Below are positions 12,587 to 24,748 of a stretch of DNA of 64,000 bases, in pieces. The stretch's first letter is position 1; each line of letters begins with the position of its first letter. The translations under genes and the position numbers were made by a program. Source of the stretch: Salvia splendens (Eukaryota > Streptophyta > Magnoliopsida > Lamiales > Lamiaceae); contig NC_056035.1 in assembly GCF_004379255.2 (NCBI RefSeq), positions 15,893,902-15,957,901 of the forward strand. Reading direction: 5' to 3'. The notes below the pieces were generated by a model. The model saw nothing but the letters and a program-made list of their open reading frames with translations. It was not told the origin of the DNA and made no database searches.

Positions 12587-13625
12587 GGGCACCGCAACGC
12601 GTTTCGTTGTAGGCTCTATCTCGTCTCAGAGAGACGAGACCGCATCGAGACAGCGTTGCGGGCTCCGTCTCGTCCCCAGCCCGTCCCTTATCTCGCCGCG
12701 GAGGGAAGTCTCGCGAGACAGCTCGCCACGCGCGTTGGTGACGTGGCGAGCTCCGGTTCGTCTGTGATGCCCACTCGCCGGCCCACGAGTGGGCGTCGTT
12801 TTTATCTGAAAAAAATGTTTTTTTTAAAATTCAGGAAAAATTTGAAAATTAAAAAAAAAATCCCAAAAAATATACTAGCAGTTTATATCCGTTTTTTTCA
12901 AATTTTTATTTATTTTTTTATTTTTTTAAGCCCCCAATCACTTCTATAAATATCAAATTATTCCCACAAATTAATCCACCATAAAGAAACTCTCTATTCT
13001 CACTCAAACACTCTACATTCTTCATCTCAAAACATTATTCTTCTCCCAAATTTAATCCATCCATGGATCCTTTTAAGCAAATGTGTCGAATAAAAAAAAT
13101 CAAACACCCTGAATTTTCAAGTATCGTTGGAATCCACAGACTAAAAGTTCGTCGGAGCTCTCTCCCAAATTCGAAATAAAATCCTTCACCGCCCCAAGTC
13201 TATCGCTGCGAATTTTTGTTGCCTCGAGCTTTGATCCCACGGAATAAGACGTTGCAACTGATGATATCTTCTTCTGCTTCTTTGAGTTTTGAGATTTTGA
13301 ATTTAGATAGAGTGAGCGGAAGATTTTAAATTATGTATTTTTTATTTTTTTTAGGATTTTATTAATGTGATTTTTTATTTTTTTGAATTTTAAGTTGTAA
13401 TTTTATTTTATTTAATGAAGTGTGTTTTTATTAATTGAATTTGTTGGAAATAAAAATAAAAAATGAAATTGAATGAATAGTTAAGGGAAAAGATGGTTAA
13501 GAGATGGATGGATGCATGTGTTGTCTCTTAGTTAAGAGATGTGGTGAAAAGTATAATGGGAACTATGAATAATGAAGAGATGAGATGGTTAAGTGACGGA
13601 TAAGAGACAGCGTTGCGAATGACCC
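12587..13625 (+). mobile_element. Internally deleted PIF/Harbinger derivative, same family as 22168-24099
   Basis: The left end reads GGGCACCGCAACGCG and the right end CAGCGTTGCGAATGACCC, matching the ends of the element at 22168-24099. The right 300 bp (TAATGAAGTGTGTTTTTATT, the repeated TTAAGAGATGG motifs and ACGGATAAGAGACAGCGTTGCG) is nearly the same in both. It keeps a TATA box (TCTATAAATA, 12943-12952) and a leader, but the gene is reduced to a 38-codon frame at 13063-13179 with no resemblance to the Myb/SANT protein. No 3-bp TSD is seen; instead a 36-bp duplication flanks it. It is a non-autonomous relic. Confidence 0.8.
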
Positions 13626-13648
13626 ATCTGAAATAGATATTTCGAATA

Positions 13649-13684
13649 GTAATAAAGTGAGTATTCTTTTAATCTTATACTTAC
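13649..13684 (+). repeat. Right copy of 36-bp direct repeat
   Basis: This is the second copy of the repeat at 12551-12586. It continues into ATCTCTAAG, presumably the original flank, whereas the left copy runs straight into the element. A 23-bp filler separates it from the element's right end. Confidence 0.85.
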
Positions 13685-14893
13685 ATCTCTAAGTCAAACG
13701 AGAATACTGTTTTAATTTTTACTTTCATATGTTTAGTTAACGATACATATGATTGATTTCACGGCATACATGTATGATTTAATCAGTCATATAATTTCAT
13801 GTTATCTACGTATTTAATTAAAATACGTTGAATTTCTTGATTTATTTTTGTCAAGGTTGTAATAATGTCAACAAATGTGAATACTATTTCCCTTTCATAA
13901 GCCAAAAATTTGACCACTTCACCAAAAACATAGAAATTGAAAAGGAATAAATAAAATAAAAGAACATATGGTACAGTAAAAACAATAATGGGAGACAGAG
14001 TCTATATTTATGTGTGTGTGAATTTAAAGCAAAAAAGAAAGAAACTTTTATGGGATTCTTATAAACAGATAATAAAAGTTAAAAAAAAAACATTATTACA
14101 GCCAATAACATGTGAGTATTTGTATTTTATTCATGTACGACGTATTTTAACGTGGATTCCCATATGTAATCATGCTTTTTCCTCAACTTTCTGTTATAAT
14201 AATATTATTATAATCACAAAATAAATAAAAAACATGTAATGCTAATCATTCCTCGAGTCTACCCGGGTTAAGATTTAACTCAATGAAAGGGTGCTAATAA
14301 TAAAGTTGAAGAAACTCTGATTTATTAGTTTCAAAATTGATAGAGAAATAGTGAGTGAGAAAAGAAAAGAGAGAAAAAGAAAAATAGAAAAAGGAGAGAT
14401 TTTTGAAGTAAATGCTGTGAGAAAAAAGAAAGGCTTGTGGTATTGGTTAGTTAAGAGACAAAAGCAAGGAGCGGGTTTGTAACTGAAAAGTGAGAGAAAA
14501 TGAGTTGAATTCCTGCATCCACTCCACAAAAACACACACTACTAGCATTTGTTGCACTCCTCCAAAGCTGTTAGAGACACACACATTTAAAGAGAGAGAA
14601 AAATCCTTGTCCGAGAAAGAGAGGGATAGGATTTCTTTGTGTATGAATGAGGATGGAAAAGTTTTGCCTTTGATTATTGATGTTAAACGGGGTAGGTTGA
14701 AAGTGAGGGAGAGGAGGAGCTTTAATTTTTCTCTTTCTTTCTTCTTCTAGCATCAAAGGCTCGACCTTTTTTATATTTTGGTGTTTTGTTCTGTCTATAC
14801 TTATCGTTAGTTGAAGTTTCAGAGAGACCCTTTTCCCCCTTTCTTTTCAATTTCAATTTTTTTGTGTTTTTGCTCTGTTTCTGTGAGCTTTGA
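13685..14893 (+). promoter_or_regulatory. Promoter and 5' leader of the ARF gene
   Basis: There is no separate gene here. From about 14340 to 14880 the sequence changes to long purine and pyrimidine tracts (GA-rich 14340-14420, CT-rich 14735-14860) typical of a plant leader. An upstream ORF of 35 codons opens at ATG 14643 and closes at 14750, 143 bp before the main start. Other overlapping frames here lack any protein signature. Confidence 0.5.
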
Positions 14894-17800
14894 ATGGCGC
14901 ATGCTGATGGCCTGATAAGTGGAGGCTCTCATGAAAGAGGTGAGTAAAATGTTTCATCTTTTTTGGGTTTTTTTTTTAAAATTTTTATTCTTCTTTTTTT
15001 TCCCTACAAAAAAAGAAAGGCTTGCAAAATTTTATTTTTGTACAGCATAATTTGATTCTTGGCTGGTTTCTGTCAATTTCATTCCCTATTACTATTATTT
15101 TTCAAATAGTGCTTTGATATTTTGATTATTTGACCGAAAGTTTTGCCTTTGGAACTTGAGTGAATGTTTTCATTATGTTTCAGTGTTTTTGGTAGCAGTT
15201 GATTTTGTGTTGTTACATTTAGTTTTCTATGTTGATGCGCCTTTCAAGTTTTATTCCACGAGAAACAAGAAGCAAATAAGCTTTAGTTGAGATGTTTGGT
15301 TTTGAAGTTGAAAGTGCTTTGAATTTTGATTATTGGACTTATTTGATTGATCTTTGGTAGGTGTGGGAGGTGATGATCTGTACACAGAGCTATGGAAGGC
15401 ATGCGCGGGGCCTTTGGTGGATGTTCCTCGTGTGGGAGAAAGAGTTTACTACTTTCCTCAAGGTCACATGGAACAAGTAAGCCTCTCCCTTTGCCCCGTC
15501 TCCTAATACTATTTCGCTGCAATTTGGTTTACGAGCGTATTAATCCACAGTTAGAGGCATCCACAAATCAGGAACTGAATCAACAAATCCCTCATTTCAA
15601 TCTCCCTCCTAAGATCCTTTGCCGTGTTGTTTACATTCAGTTAAAGGTATTGTTTTCTGCATAGTCCTTCTAGTTAGGTCACTTTTGTTCTTCTGTTTTG
15701 TCTCAAAATTTACATTTGTTATGGTGGCTTGAATTTATAGGCTGAGCCAGAAACAGATGAAGTTTATGCCCAGATCACTTTGCAGCCGGAACCAGATGTA
15801 AGCACTCTGTGATGTTAATGAATGTATTGAACGTATTGTATGAATAACGTCTGTGGATCATGCATGTATATTCTTGTAGCAAACTGAGCCCACGAGCCCG
15901 GATCCATCCCCACCGGATCCTCCAAAGCCATCTGTTCAATCTTTTTGTAAGATTTTGACAGCATCTGATACAAGCACACATGGGGGTTTCTCTGTCCTTC
16001 GGAAGCATGCAAATGAATGCATTCCTCCATTAGTGAGTAACTTTTCTAGTAGTTTATATGCGACGTGCATCAGTTTGAAACACAGAAGATACTGCTAGCA
16101 GATGATTTGTGACAGAAGGAAACATAGTTAATCACCAATTTTGTTTGTGATATTTCTGATTCCTAGGATATGAGCCAACCAACCCCAACCCAGGATTTGG
16201 TTGCCAAAGATCTACATGGCTACGAGTGGCGTTTCAAGCACATATTCAGAGGTGATAAGTCTACATGTACACTTGCATTTTACTTTCTTAGCTCTCACTT
16301 CTTTTGGATTTGATGCCAAACGTCGTGGATGGAGAAACTTATCATGTACGTTCTTAAGAAAATGCACATACCCCTTTTTAACCCTTGCTGGAGCTCCAAT
16401 TTGCTTCTCGTCAGGTCAACCGAGGAGACACTTACTTACTACTGGATGGAGTATGTTTGTCACCTCAAAGAGATTGGCTGCTGGTGATTGCTTTGTTTTC
16501 TTGAGGTATTCTTTCATTTTATTTCATTGCGTGCTTACTGAATGCAGCTTCACAATGAACTTTTGAATCTGAACTCTGAATCACAGGGGTGATAATGGGG
16601 AATTGCGTGTTGGCATACGCCACCTTGCTCGACATCAGAGCTCAATGCCACCCTCTGTCATTTCCAGCCAAAGCATGCATCTTGGCGTGCTTGCAACTGC
16701 ATCACATGCTATTACAACACAAACCTTATTCGTGGTCTACTACAAACCACGGTATTTCTTTTTTGCATACTTGCATTTTCTTACTGCTGCATCTTTATGA
16801 GATTCTTGCTTCATTGTGTGCACTCCACGAGCAGGACAAGTCAGTTCATTATCGGGCTGAATAAATACCTAGAGGCTATGAAACATGGATTTTCAGTCGG
16901 CATGCGTTTCAAAATGAGATTTGAAGGAGAAGATTCACCCGAGAGAAGGTTTTAATATTTCTGATTTCCCGCATTTTCGTTACTTGATCCCCCAACTTGA
17001 TTGCTCTGATATCAATGGTACAAAACTACATATTTTCAGGTTCACAGGCACTATTACTGGATTTGGAGACTTCTCTTCACAGTGGACTGAATCTGCATGG
17101 CGTTCGCTCAAGGTTACTATAAATTTCAAAACCATAGCTTATTTCATGGGAAAAAATAAAATAAAATTTCACTCTTTGAAGAGTATATGTTTCTCTATCA
17201 GGTGCAATGGGACGAACCTGCGACTATACTGCGGCCAGACAGAGTCTCACTATGGGAGATCGAGCCCTTTGTAGCTTCGGCTTCTGTTGATGCATCACAA
17301 CCAGCTATGAAAATCAAAAGGCCTCGACCTCTTGATCTACCTCTTAACGGTATAGAACATTATAACATATTTTCATCATATATTTACACTAGTTTATACC
17401 TTTGTTTGATTGGTGAGACCTGTCCTTGATGTAGAAACTACTACTGCTTCTGCTGCATCTCCTGTCTGGTATCAGAAATCAACCACGTCCCTCGAACTGA
17501 GCCACCTAACTAGTAATTCCGACGTTCAAAGCAGCGAAAAACAAGTTTTCTGGCCTCCTAAGCAGAAAGATCATCATTGCAGCCTCCCAAGTGGTTCTCT
17601 GAGCTTGTTTCGAGAATCTACAAACGACAACAAAAATGTTTTGTTACATTATGCTCTTCCTAATTATCACTCTCCTGTGTCATCAGGGACAAGTAATTGT
17701 CCAGACCATATAAAAAGGTCAGAGACTGCACCTGCATGCCGTTTATTTGGCTTTGATTTGAGGAACAACTCGAACAAAATCCCCCCTCCATTGGAAACGG

Positions 17801-18470
17801 AAGCCCCTTTTCCTCGTCCAAGCACTATCCCGGACTGTGACTTGCCGCCTAAGAGGCCTGAAACTGATGAGAAACCAGGCGTCGACCTTTTGGCTTCATC
17901 AAAGGAAAGACACGATGCTCAAATGGAGGCCCATCCGAACGATACTCAGGGACCACAGGATTATGTTTCATCTTCAAGAACTCGGATCAAGGTAACCAAT
18001 CCCTTTGATTAATGAAGTGCATGTAGAATTTAGTTATGACGGCTATCCCATTAGGTTCAAATGCAAGGGATTGCTGTGGGGCGTGGTATGGACTTGTCTG
18101 CTTTTCGTGGCTATGATGATCTCCTTGAGGAACTGGAGAGTATGTTTGATATCAAGGGAGAGCTTCGCCCTCGCAGAAAATGGGAGGTGGTTTACACCGA
18201 CAATGAGGGAGACATGATGCTCGTGGGAGATGATCCTTGGAAGTAAGTAGTTCATCATGATATCTTAGAAAACTCTTTCATGATCAATTCCAACATATAT
18301 ATATATTTTTATTTTGCAGGGAATTCTGTAAGATGGCTAAGAAGATTTGCATCTATTCTAGTGATGAAGTGAAGAAGATGAGGCCGAGATGCAAGCTTCC
18401 TATATCATCATCAGAATGCGAAGCCACAACAATCATAAGTTCAGAATCACAACCTAAGTTAGAAGCATGA
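14894..18470 (+). CDS. Auxin response factor, ARF9/ARF11/ARF18 group
   Basis: Fourteen exons with GT-AG introns and consistent phases: 14894-14939, 15361-15476, 15551-15646, 15741-15797, 15880-16032, 16167-16251, 16415-16505, 16587-16751, 16835-16948, 17040-17112, 17202-17349, 17435-17991, 18055-18242, 18320-18470, giving 679 residues. The N-terminus carries [20 protein letters not shown]. The B3 DNA-binding domain lies at about 125-227 ([18 protein letters not shown], then [15 protein letters not shown]), followed by the Auxin_resp dimerisation domain (about 250-335). The middle region is Ser/Pro-rich rather than Gln-rich and contains RLFGFDL at about 484, as in repressor ARFs of the ARF1/9 branch. 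A C-terminal PB1 domain (about 567-655, including the acidic [14 protein letters not shown]) would bind Aux/IAA proteins. It is a nuclear transcription factor acting on auxin-response elements. The gene is intact. The exact paralogue number is uncertain. Confidence 0.95.
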
Positions 18471-20362
18471 ACTTAGTGTATCCTATTTCGCGTCTTTAAT
18501 AATGGTTTAGATTCGGGGTATACTACGTGGTAGGGTAGGAGTGATGGTCGTTGCTTTGGTATGGTTAGTATTAGGTGAAGGAGGGATGGAAGTAGAAAGG
18601 CAGCATAGTCATCTGAATCTCTCAGGAAAACAAGATGAGTGCTGTTGTAAATACAGATGTTTGTGGGTGTTTAATCAAAGTTTATTAGGTAGATTTGGAA
18701 CTGGTAATCGGTCCAAGGAATCTGGTGGGGTAGCTGAATTGGATATTTGTCTTTTGTCTGTTTTGGTTGCTGATTTATAGCTATATAATCAGTCTGTATA
18801 AATTGTATACTACTACATACTTTGTGTTTTGATTGATGTCTTTGCATTTTTGTGTGGACAGTTGCTTTTAGTTCTCAGTTTGTGCATTTAGTTATAATTT
18901 GTTTTTATCTGCATTTTTCAAATTAATCTGTGGTCCTCTGTTTCTCTACAGTTGGAAAATTATAGTGTGTAGGTAGGTTGTGTTCCAAGAAATATTGAAT
19001 TATTACTAATAGTCTAGTACACATTTTTGCCCATCAAATGAAGCCCGTCAAGAAAAATGGTCCTATTTCGTACTGGGTTTGGGCCATACCCGGATTTATT
19101 TTGAGACTAACACGCAACGCCACACCTGATTACATAAATCATCTTGCGTATTAATTAGAGGATAAATATCTTACCACTATTCTATTTGTATTAATAACCA
19201 ATTACTAATCTGTAATTTAATAAAATTTTAATTTAGATGATCAAATTAAATAAGATACATAGAAATTATATTATGAATCAATCTTGAATTATCTCGGGCG
19301 TTCAATATAATCAGACACAATTTGAAAACTGCCGGAGTTGCGCTCGGCGAGTCCCGCTACCGGGACCAACGCTTCTCCACGTTGCTGCTGCCTCAGCCAT
19401 TCACGCCCATGTGCAGCCGTTGCTCCACATCGCTTCTGCCTCGGCCATTGTCAGCCAGAGCGCGTGAGTCTCCTAACAGAAGATCATCGACGTTGCTGGT
19501 TGCAAGCCCAACAGTCTTCTCCAGCAAGGACACGCCCTCGTCCAGCCTTCAAACACCAGCTTTCTCGGCATCTGGCACTTCGTGCATCTGCTGCTTGTTG
19601 CCCGACTCTGAGGCTGGCATGCTCGGCCTCATGCAACTTGGCGCGCGAGCGCCAGCTCCATGTGCTCGCCGAGTGTGCCCTTCGCGGTCGATTTTTGAGA
19701 GAAACAACACATAGCTAACAAAGAAACACATGTCTTCATGTAATTCAAATAACAGAAAATTAATCCACAGGCCCAAAAAGCTGACTCTGATACATACTGT
19801 TGGAGTTATGATGGACCATGACATTAATCACGTTCATATGCTAAACATATAATTGCAAATTAGAATAATGTGCAAAGAATTAAATCTTAACTAATGAATT
19901 TTATGGTTTTTACCAAGCAAATTCTCTAAAAATGGAATATGGCTTTTGCCACATGATGTTCTTTGTACTCAACCACAAAACTTCTAATATGTTTCCCTGC
20001 AGTCAGCAGTTTTTACACAATTTTAATCGTGTAAACTATTCGAAACATGCTTTTCAATATTCTAATCTTAACAATGATCATCACAAAAAAAATGACAAAG
20101 TCACATCCAAGAACTAAGCAATATGGAGTAGTACAGAACAAAGTCAGTTGGCAGCAAGAACCACAGATTTTTAATGAAAATAAAATTTTAAAAAGATCAT
20201 ACAACAATTATGTGACTGAAACCTTGATAATCTGCATACAAGTCTTCTCGTGCTTTTACAATGTAGAATGTAATTGTAAAAGATACTCGCATTTATGGAA
20301 CATACAGATTTGAGTTAATTTTTTTTCTCATGGAGCTGCAGAATGACATCTGAATCTGACAT
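18471..20362. other. ARF 3' UTR, GC-rich patch and 3' region of the minus-strand gene
   Basis: The first 350 bases are probably ARF 3' UTR. 19322-19690 is an isolated GC-rich patch treated as a retrotransposon remnant below. From 19830 the sequence is AT-rich and would include the 3' UTR of the convergent small gene. No further gene is supported. Confidence 0.45.
19322..19830 (-). mobile_element. Possible LTR-retrotransposon remnant
   Basis: A 370-bp GC-rich block stands in AT-rich surroundings. Read on the minus strand, the sequence ACTCCAACA, GTA, TGTATCAGAGTC precedes it, which resembles an LTR 3' end followed by a primer-binding site like that of initiator Met-tRNA (TGGTATCAGAGC). Several short frames cross the block but are stopped in every frame. 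No gag or pol motif is visible, so this may be a non-autonomous or decayed copy. Confidence 0.35.
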
Positions 20363-21789
20363 TTATCTCTTCTTCTCAATCATAGTAGCAACTATCTGCA
20401 AATTAAGAAACAGAAGATAGTTTCAACAAGTCCAGCCATCAGAATCATAAGCATGAGATGATTGTGAATTACTATTATTCAATCTATTATCAAAGAAGAA
20501 TCAACAGTGCGGGAGTAGTAGGTGGTAGGAGCAAAATACAGAATCATCAGAAGCTGGAAAGAGTGGAGTGGAAGCACGATGACACCCAAAGAGAGAGTTG
20601 AGGGGCACAAACTATAGAGGAAGTGCCTTAGCCACGAGTTTTCTACTATTCTTGTTAGTACAAGACGAGTTCACGTGCTAGGGGAAATGACACCAGAAAT
20701 ACACCATAAACACACATAGTATTGTGTTTATGAGATGGCAACAAAAGCAGGAACAAGACTAGATTCCACAGAAAGATATACAGTTATATATACACAGCCA
20801 ACCATTGGTTTATTAGGCTATTCAGCAGTAATCCGAAGCATGGTAAGTTAGTAACAGATGAAACCAAGTGATCCAAGTACTACCAGATCAATTGTGAACT
20901 GACTGCACTTTGAACGGAGAAAAATGCGTCTAATGCAACATATGACTTACATCACTCATACAAGTCTTGGACCCTTGGTTGGATGTGCCGTAGGAGTCAA
21001 GTATAGGCCTTACCACAGCTGGAAGGAAGAGTCCTGCAAATTCCAAAATGCCACATCTCTTAGAAATGGATGTATCCTTTTCACAAAATAAGAGGACATA
21101 AATTGTTACTATAAAGATGTTTGCAACATTCTTTTGAAACATTGAGCAAGAGAGAATCCACAAAAAAGAAAGACCATTATCTCTTGAAACTTGAAAGCAA
21201 GATCGTACATATACTACACTTTCCATTCTACACACAAGGACTTAATAATTAAAAAAAATTCTGGCTTGAACATATATTAAATCTTCGAAATTGTAGTGCA
21301 TTGAAACAATCCAGCCTTTTAATTTCCCCTAATTTCTGGGACAAGGTCAAAGAAAAGAGCAGTTCACCAAATTTGGAATGTGAAAGAAGATTTGATTATA
21401 ATAACAATACGGTCTTGAGCGTATGTCAAATCTGCGATTCCAAATTGCATGGTAGCAACAACCAAAATTGAATTTTGTAACAATCACATATTGATCTGAA
21501 GCTGGATTTAGGGTATGTGGAATAAAAACAACAGCTAATGATTGACTCGGCAATTCAAAATCCATTAGATCTAACTGTAATGTACTAATGTAATAGCACT
21601 GGTGAATTAAGCAAAACGGAATCCAGCTTCAGCCATGGAATTCGGTATGCGCTTAGAGCTGGCATCAAGATGAATGCAGATAACGGTTAGAATTAGATGG
21701 AAATACAGACCAACTCCGGCGATGAGGCAAGAAGCCGCCACAACAGGCTCTTGCACCACGAACATCTTCAGCTTCTGCATCACCGCCAT
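20363..21789 (-). CDS. Conserved small (64-residue) single-pass membrane protein
   Basis: Three exons on the minus strand, 21711-21789, 20951-21033 and 20363-20395, join in frame through GT-AG introns to give 64 residues. The start MAVMQKLKMFVVQEPVV leads into one hydrophobic segment (about residues 14-36, including GVGLFLPAVVRP), then a polar tail (ILDSYGTSNQGSK) ending EKKR. I recognise this as a short plant-conserved protein whose Arabidopsis relative I recall next to ARF11 (At2g46540). Its biochemical role is not shown by sequence. The size and topology suggest a mitochondrial inner-membrane or respiratory-complex accessory protein, but that is inference. It is convergent with the ARF gene. 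The tiny last exon (33 bp) makes it easy to miss automatically. Confidence 0.8.
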
Positions 21790-22167
21790 CTTTCCAATTT
21801 CTCACTCTGTAATTGTATACGTGCGTGGGTTTGTGCCTGTTTGGTTCATGAGACTAAATAATAGGGAGATATAATATGGGATAGGTTAGAATGGACCTTG
21901 AATTTAGAAATATTGATTGGTTGAATAAATTATGTGTAAGATAATTTTAGTATAATGTTTGATAGGGAGTACTAAATTATGGAAGCTCATGAAACTATGG
22001 GAACATAATCACTGTTGGAGGATAAACTCAAAAGCAAAAAAATAGAATGGAAAATTACGGATTATTGTAAATAACATAAAGTAAAATTATAGCAAAAGCA
22101 TTTAATTTTTACCACCTCCTCCAAAACCATTCCTCAAAAACATACAGTATTTAATTTCATTCATTTA

Positions 22168-24099
22168 GGCCACTCGCAACGCGACTCGTGGGTGGCTCGT
22201 ATCTCATCCCGCTGAGACGAAACGACGGCGATAAGCGTTGCAGCGCCCTGTCTCGTCCCGGTCTTGCCGAGACGCCCATCCCACCGAGACACCTCGCGGG
22301 CTGTCTCGCCACGCGCTTGCGCGACGTGGCGCGCTCCGGCGCCATGCGTGACGCCCACTCGTTGGCCCGCGAGTGAGCTTTGTCACGCTAACGCAATAAA
22401 TCATTTTTTTTAAATTCGAATTTAATTAAAAAATAATAATAATAATAAAAAATCAAAAATGGTAATATTACCGTTTTTCGACCGTTTTCCTTTTTTTATT
22501 ATTTATATTTTTTACTCTATAAATACTCCTATTTCATCCTCATTTCACAAACAAAACACGTCAAATCCTCCAAATCATCTCCATTTCCTCTCCAATTTTC
22601 ATTTAACCTCTCATCACAAAATGTTCGGCAACGGAAACTCTGGCAGTGACGGCTCCGGCGGGTTTGACATCAATGCGTTTGGCGACTGGGGGGCATGTAC
22701 AACGTGTTGGGTGGTTCCGGTTCATCTACGTCGGGCACCCAGGGCTCGTCGACGCCGGAGGGGTAGCAACCACCCCATTTTGATGTGGATGCACACGCTC
22801 GTCCCTTCGTACCGAGGTATTCGCATGGATTATCCCAAATTCGAGAGGATTATCTGGATGAACCCTATCCGGAAGGAGGACGAGTCGGTGGAAGCTCCAG
22901 GGCATTCGACGCCGTGGAGGAAGAGGCGGAGGCGGCCGAGGAGGATGAGGATGTAGGCCGGCATCCGTACAGCCGCAAGGACACGATGGCGGTGTACAAT
23001 GCCTGGTTCAACGTCTCGTACGATCCCATCGTTGGGAATCAACAATCCCGGAAGTGCTTCTGGGAAAAGGTCACCGAGGCCTGCAACGAGATCAAGCCAA
23101 GAGGGTCCCGCCGCCGCACATTGAAGATGCTCTGAGCTCACTTTGACCGAGTTGCCATGGAGGTCAAAAAATTATGCGGCATCTACAAGAACGAAGCGGC
23201 TCATTACCAAAGCGGAGCCACAGGAGCCGACATTCTGAGATCGGCTTTGCGAGTCTACTTCGACGACACCGGCAAAGAATTAAGACATGTCGATGTCTGA
23301 GAGGCCGTCAAAGACGAGGAAAGGTGGGTCGACGGTGTGCGGTCCAGCTCGGGCTCGACCTCGAAGTGCACGAAGCACACGGCGGGTGGCCAATACTCGT
23401 CTAATGGGAGCGGTTTGGGCAGCGCCGCACAAGAGGCTGCCTCGCAGGAGGTTGAGGGCATGGCAGACGATGCCAGGGGGTCATCCCGTGTGCGCCGTCG
23501 GCCGCAAGGGACCAAGGCGGCGAAGGCGGCTAGAGGAAGGAGGGGCCGAGGCGAATCAAGCCAAGCGGGCTCGGGCTCGGGCTCGAACACCCTATTGTCC
23601 ATCTACTTGACCGCCACGATGGCGGACACTTCCCGCATGACGCCTCCACAATACCAAGCCCATCTTGCCGGAATTGAGTATATGGCAAGACAACTTGGTA
23701 TTCTGCCTCCAGGTAGCTTGAGTGCACCGCCACTACCTTCGGGAGATGATTTGCTGGCGGAGTAGTTTTTTTAATTTCTATAAAATTGTATTTTAAATTA
23801 TATATTTTGTTTAGTTATTTTGTCACGAATTTAATTATGTATTTTTTTAGGATTTTAAGTTGTATTTTTATTTTATTTAATGAAGTGTGTTTTTTATTAA
23901 TTGAATTTGTTGGAAAAAAATAAAAAATGAAATTGAATGAATAGTAAGTTAAGAGATGATTTAAGAGACGGATAAGAGATGGAGGGTTGCGGGTTCTGTC
24001 TCTTAGTTAAGAGATGGAGTGAAAAGTACAGTGGGACCCATGAATAGTTAAGGGATGAGACGGTTAAGAGACGGATAAGAGACAGCGTTGCGGATGGCA
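22168..24099 (+). mobile_element. PIF/Harbinger-type element with decayed Myb/SANT-like gene
   Basis: The left end GGCCACTCGCAACGC and the inverse of the right end (TGCCATCCGCAACGC) form imperfect 15-bp terminal repeats. A TTA duplication flanks them (22165-22167 and 24100-24102). The 1,932-bp element has a GC-rich left subterminal region, a TATA box (TCTATAAATA, 22516-22525) 105 bp before the gene, and a right subterminal region with repeated TTAAGAGATGG/ACGGATAAGAGA motifs. It carries no transposase. It belongs to the same family as the shorter relic at 12587-13625. Confidence 0.87.
22621..23765 (+). pseudogene. Broken Harbinger Myb/SANT-like gene
   Basis: The ancestral frame starts at ATG 22621 (MFGNGNSGSDGSGG). 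It shifts frame near the GGGGGG run at about 22688-22694, and from there runs in one frame to the stop at 23763-23765. That frame is interrupted by a TAG near 22764, a TGA at 23133-23135 and a TGA at 23298-23300 in what should be the conserved DVWEAVKD. Recognisable blocks are SRKDTMAVYNAWFNVSYDP, SRKCFWEKVTEAC, the basic RRRPQGTKAAKAARGRR and the MTPPQYQAHL tail. It is the same kind of protein as the intact one at 9549-10529, with one frameshift and three stops. Confidence 0.8.
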
Positions 24100-24748
24100 T
24101 TAACACGACTACCCATTTCTCCAAATTTTTCACAGCAGTTCTTCTCATACTAGGAATTAGGAAACAATCCACACCCACAGAAATAAATCGATCAAAATAA
24201 TCCATTGCATAGCTGGTGGTGCACGGCGCGGTGAAGCAGAAGTGGAAGAGAAGAGAGATGCGACAATTTTAGTCATAGGGGTTGGGCCGAGATGAATAGT
24301 CGCGAGATTAGGGTGAAAAATAATCAGTCGAGACGGGCCATGATAAAGGAGACGTGGGCCGAGTGATAACTCTGTCATAGTAACCGAACGTCGGATAATC
24401 CGGTGACTGAGATTGAGTCAAGTGGAGTAGCGGCATCCGAACGGGCACTATTTGTATTTGGAGAAGTCGACCCAGATGGGGTTGGCGTTCGATTTTCGGT
24501 TTACTTATTTTTTGCCCTAATTGAATTCAACTGGAAAATTAAAAGTTTTGTGAATCTAAAAACTGAATTTGAAAATTTGAAATACGAACTATAAAAATCA
24601 ATCGAAAAGTAGGACTTCATAAATATACCCAAAAAATCTAAAAAATCTGAAAAACCAAACTCGAAAAACCAAAATTGCACTACATAATAAAAAATTAAAA
24701 ATAAATGAAATCTAAAATTTTATTTTTTTATAATTAACACAAAAATTA

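Noticed and set aside
14275..14756. Protein genes on either strand in the ARF leader
   Set aside because: The frames arise from purine/pyrimidine-biased leader sequence and show no domain or codon pattern.
19322..19718. Two overlapping forward ORFs of about 125-130 residues
   Set aside because: They are products of GC-rich composition with no family resemblance. A retrotransposon remnant is more likely.
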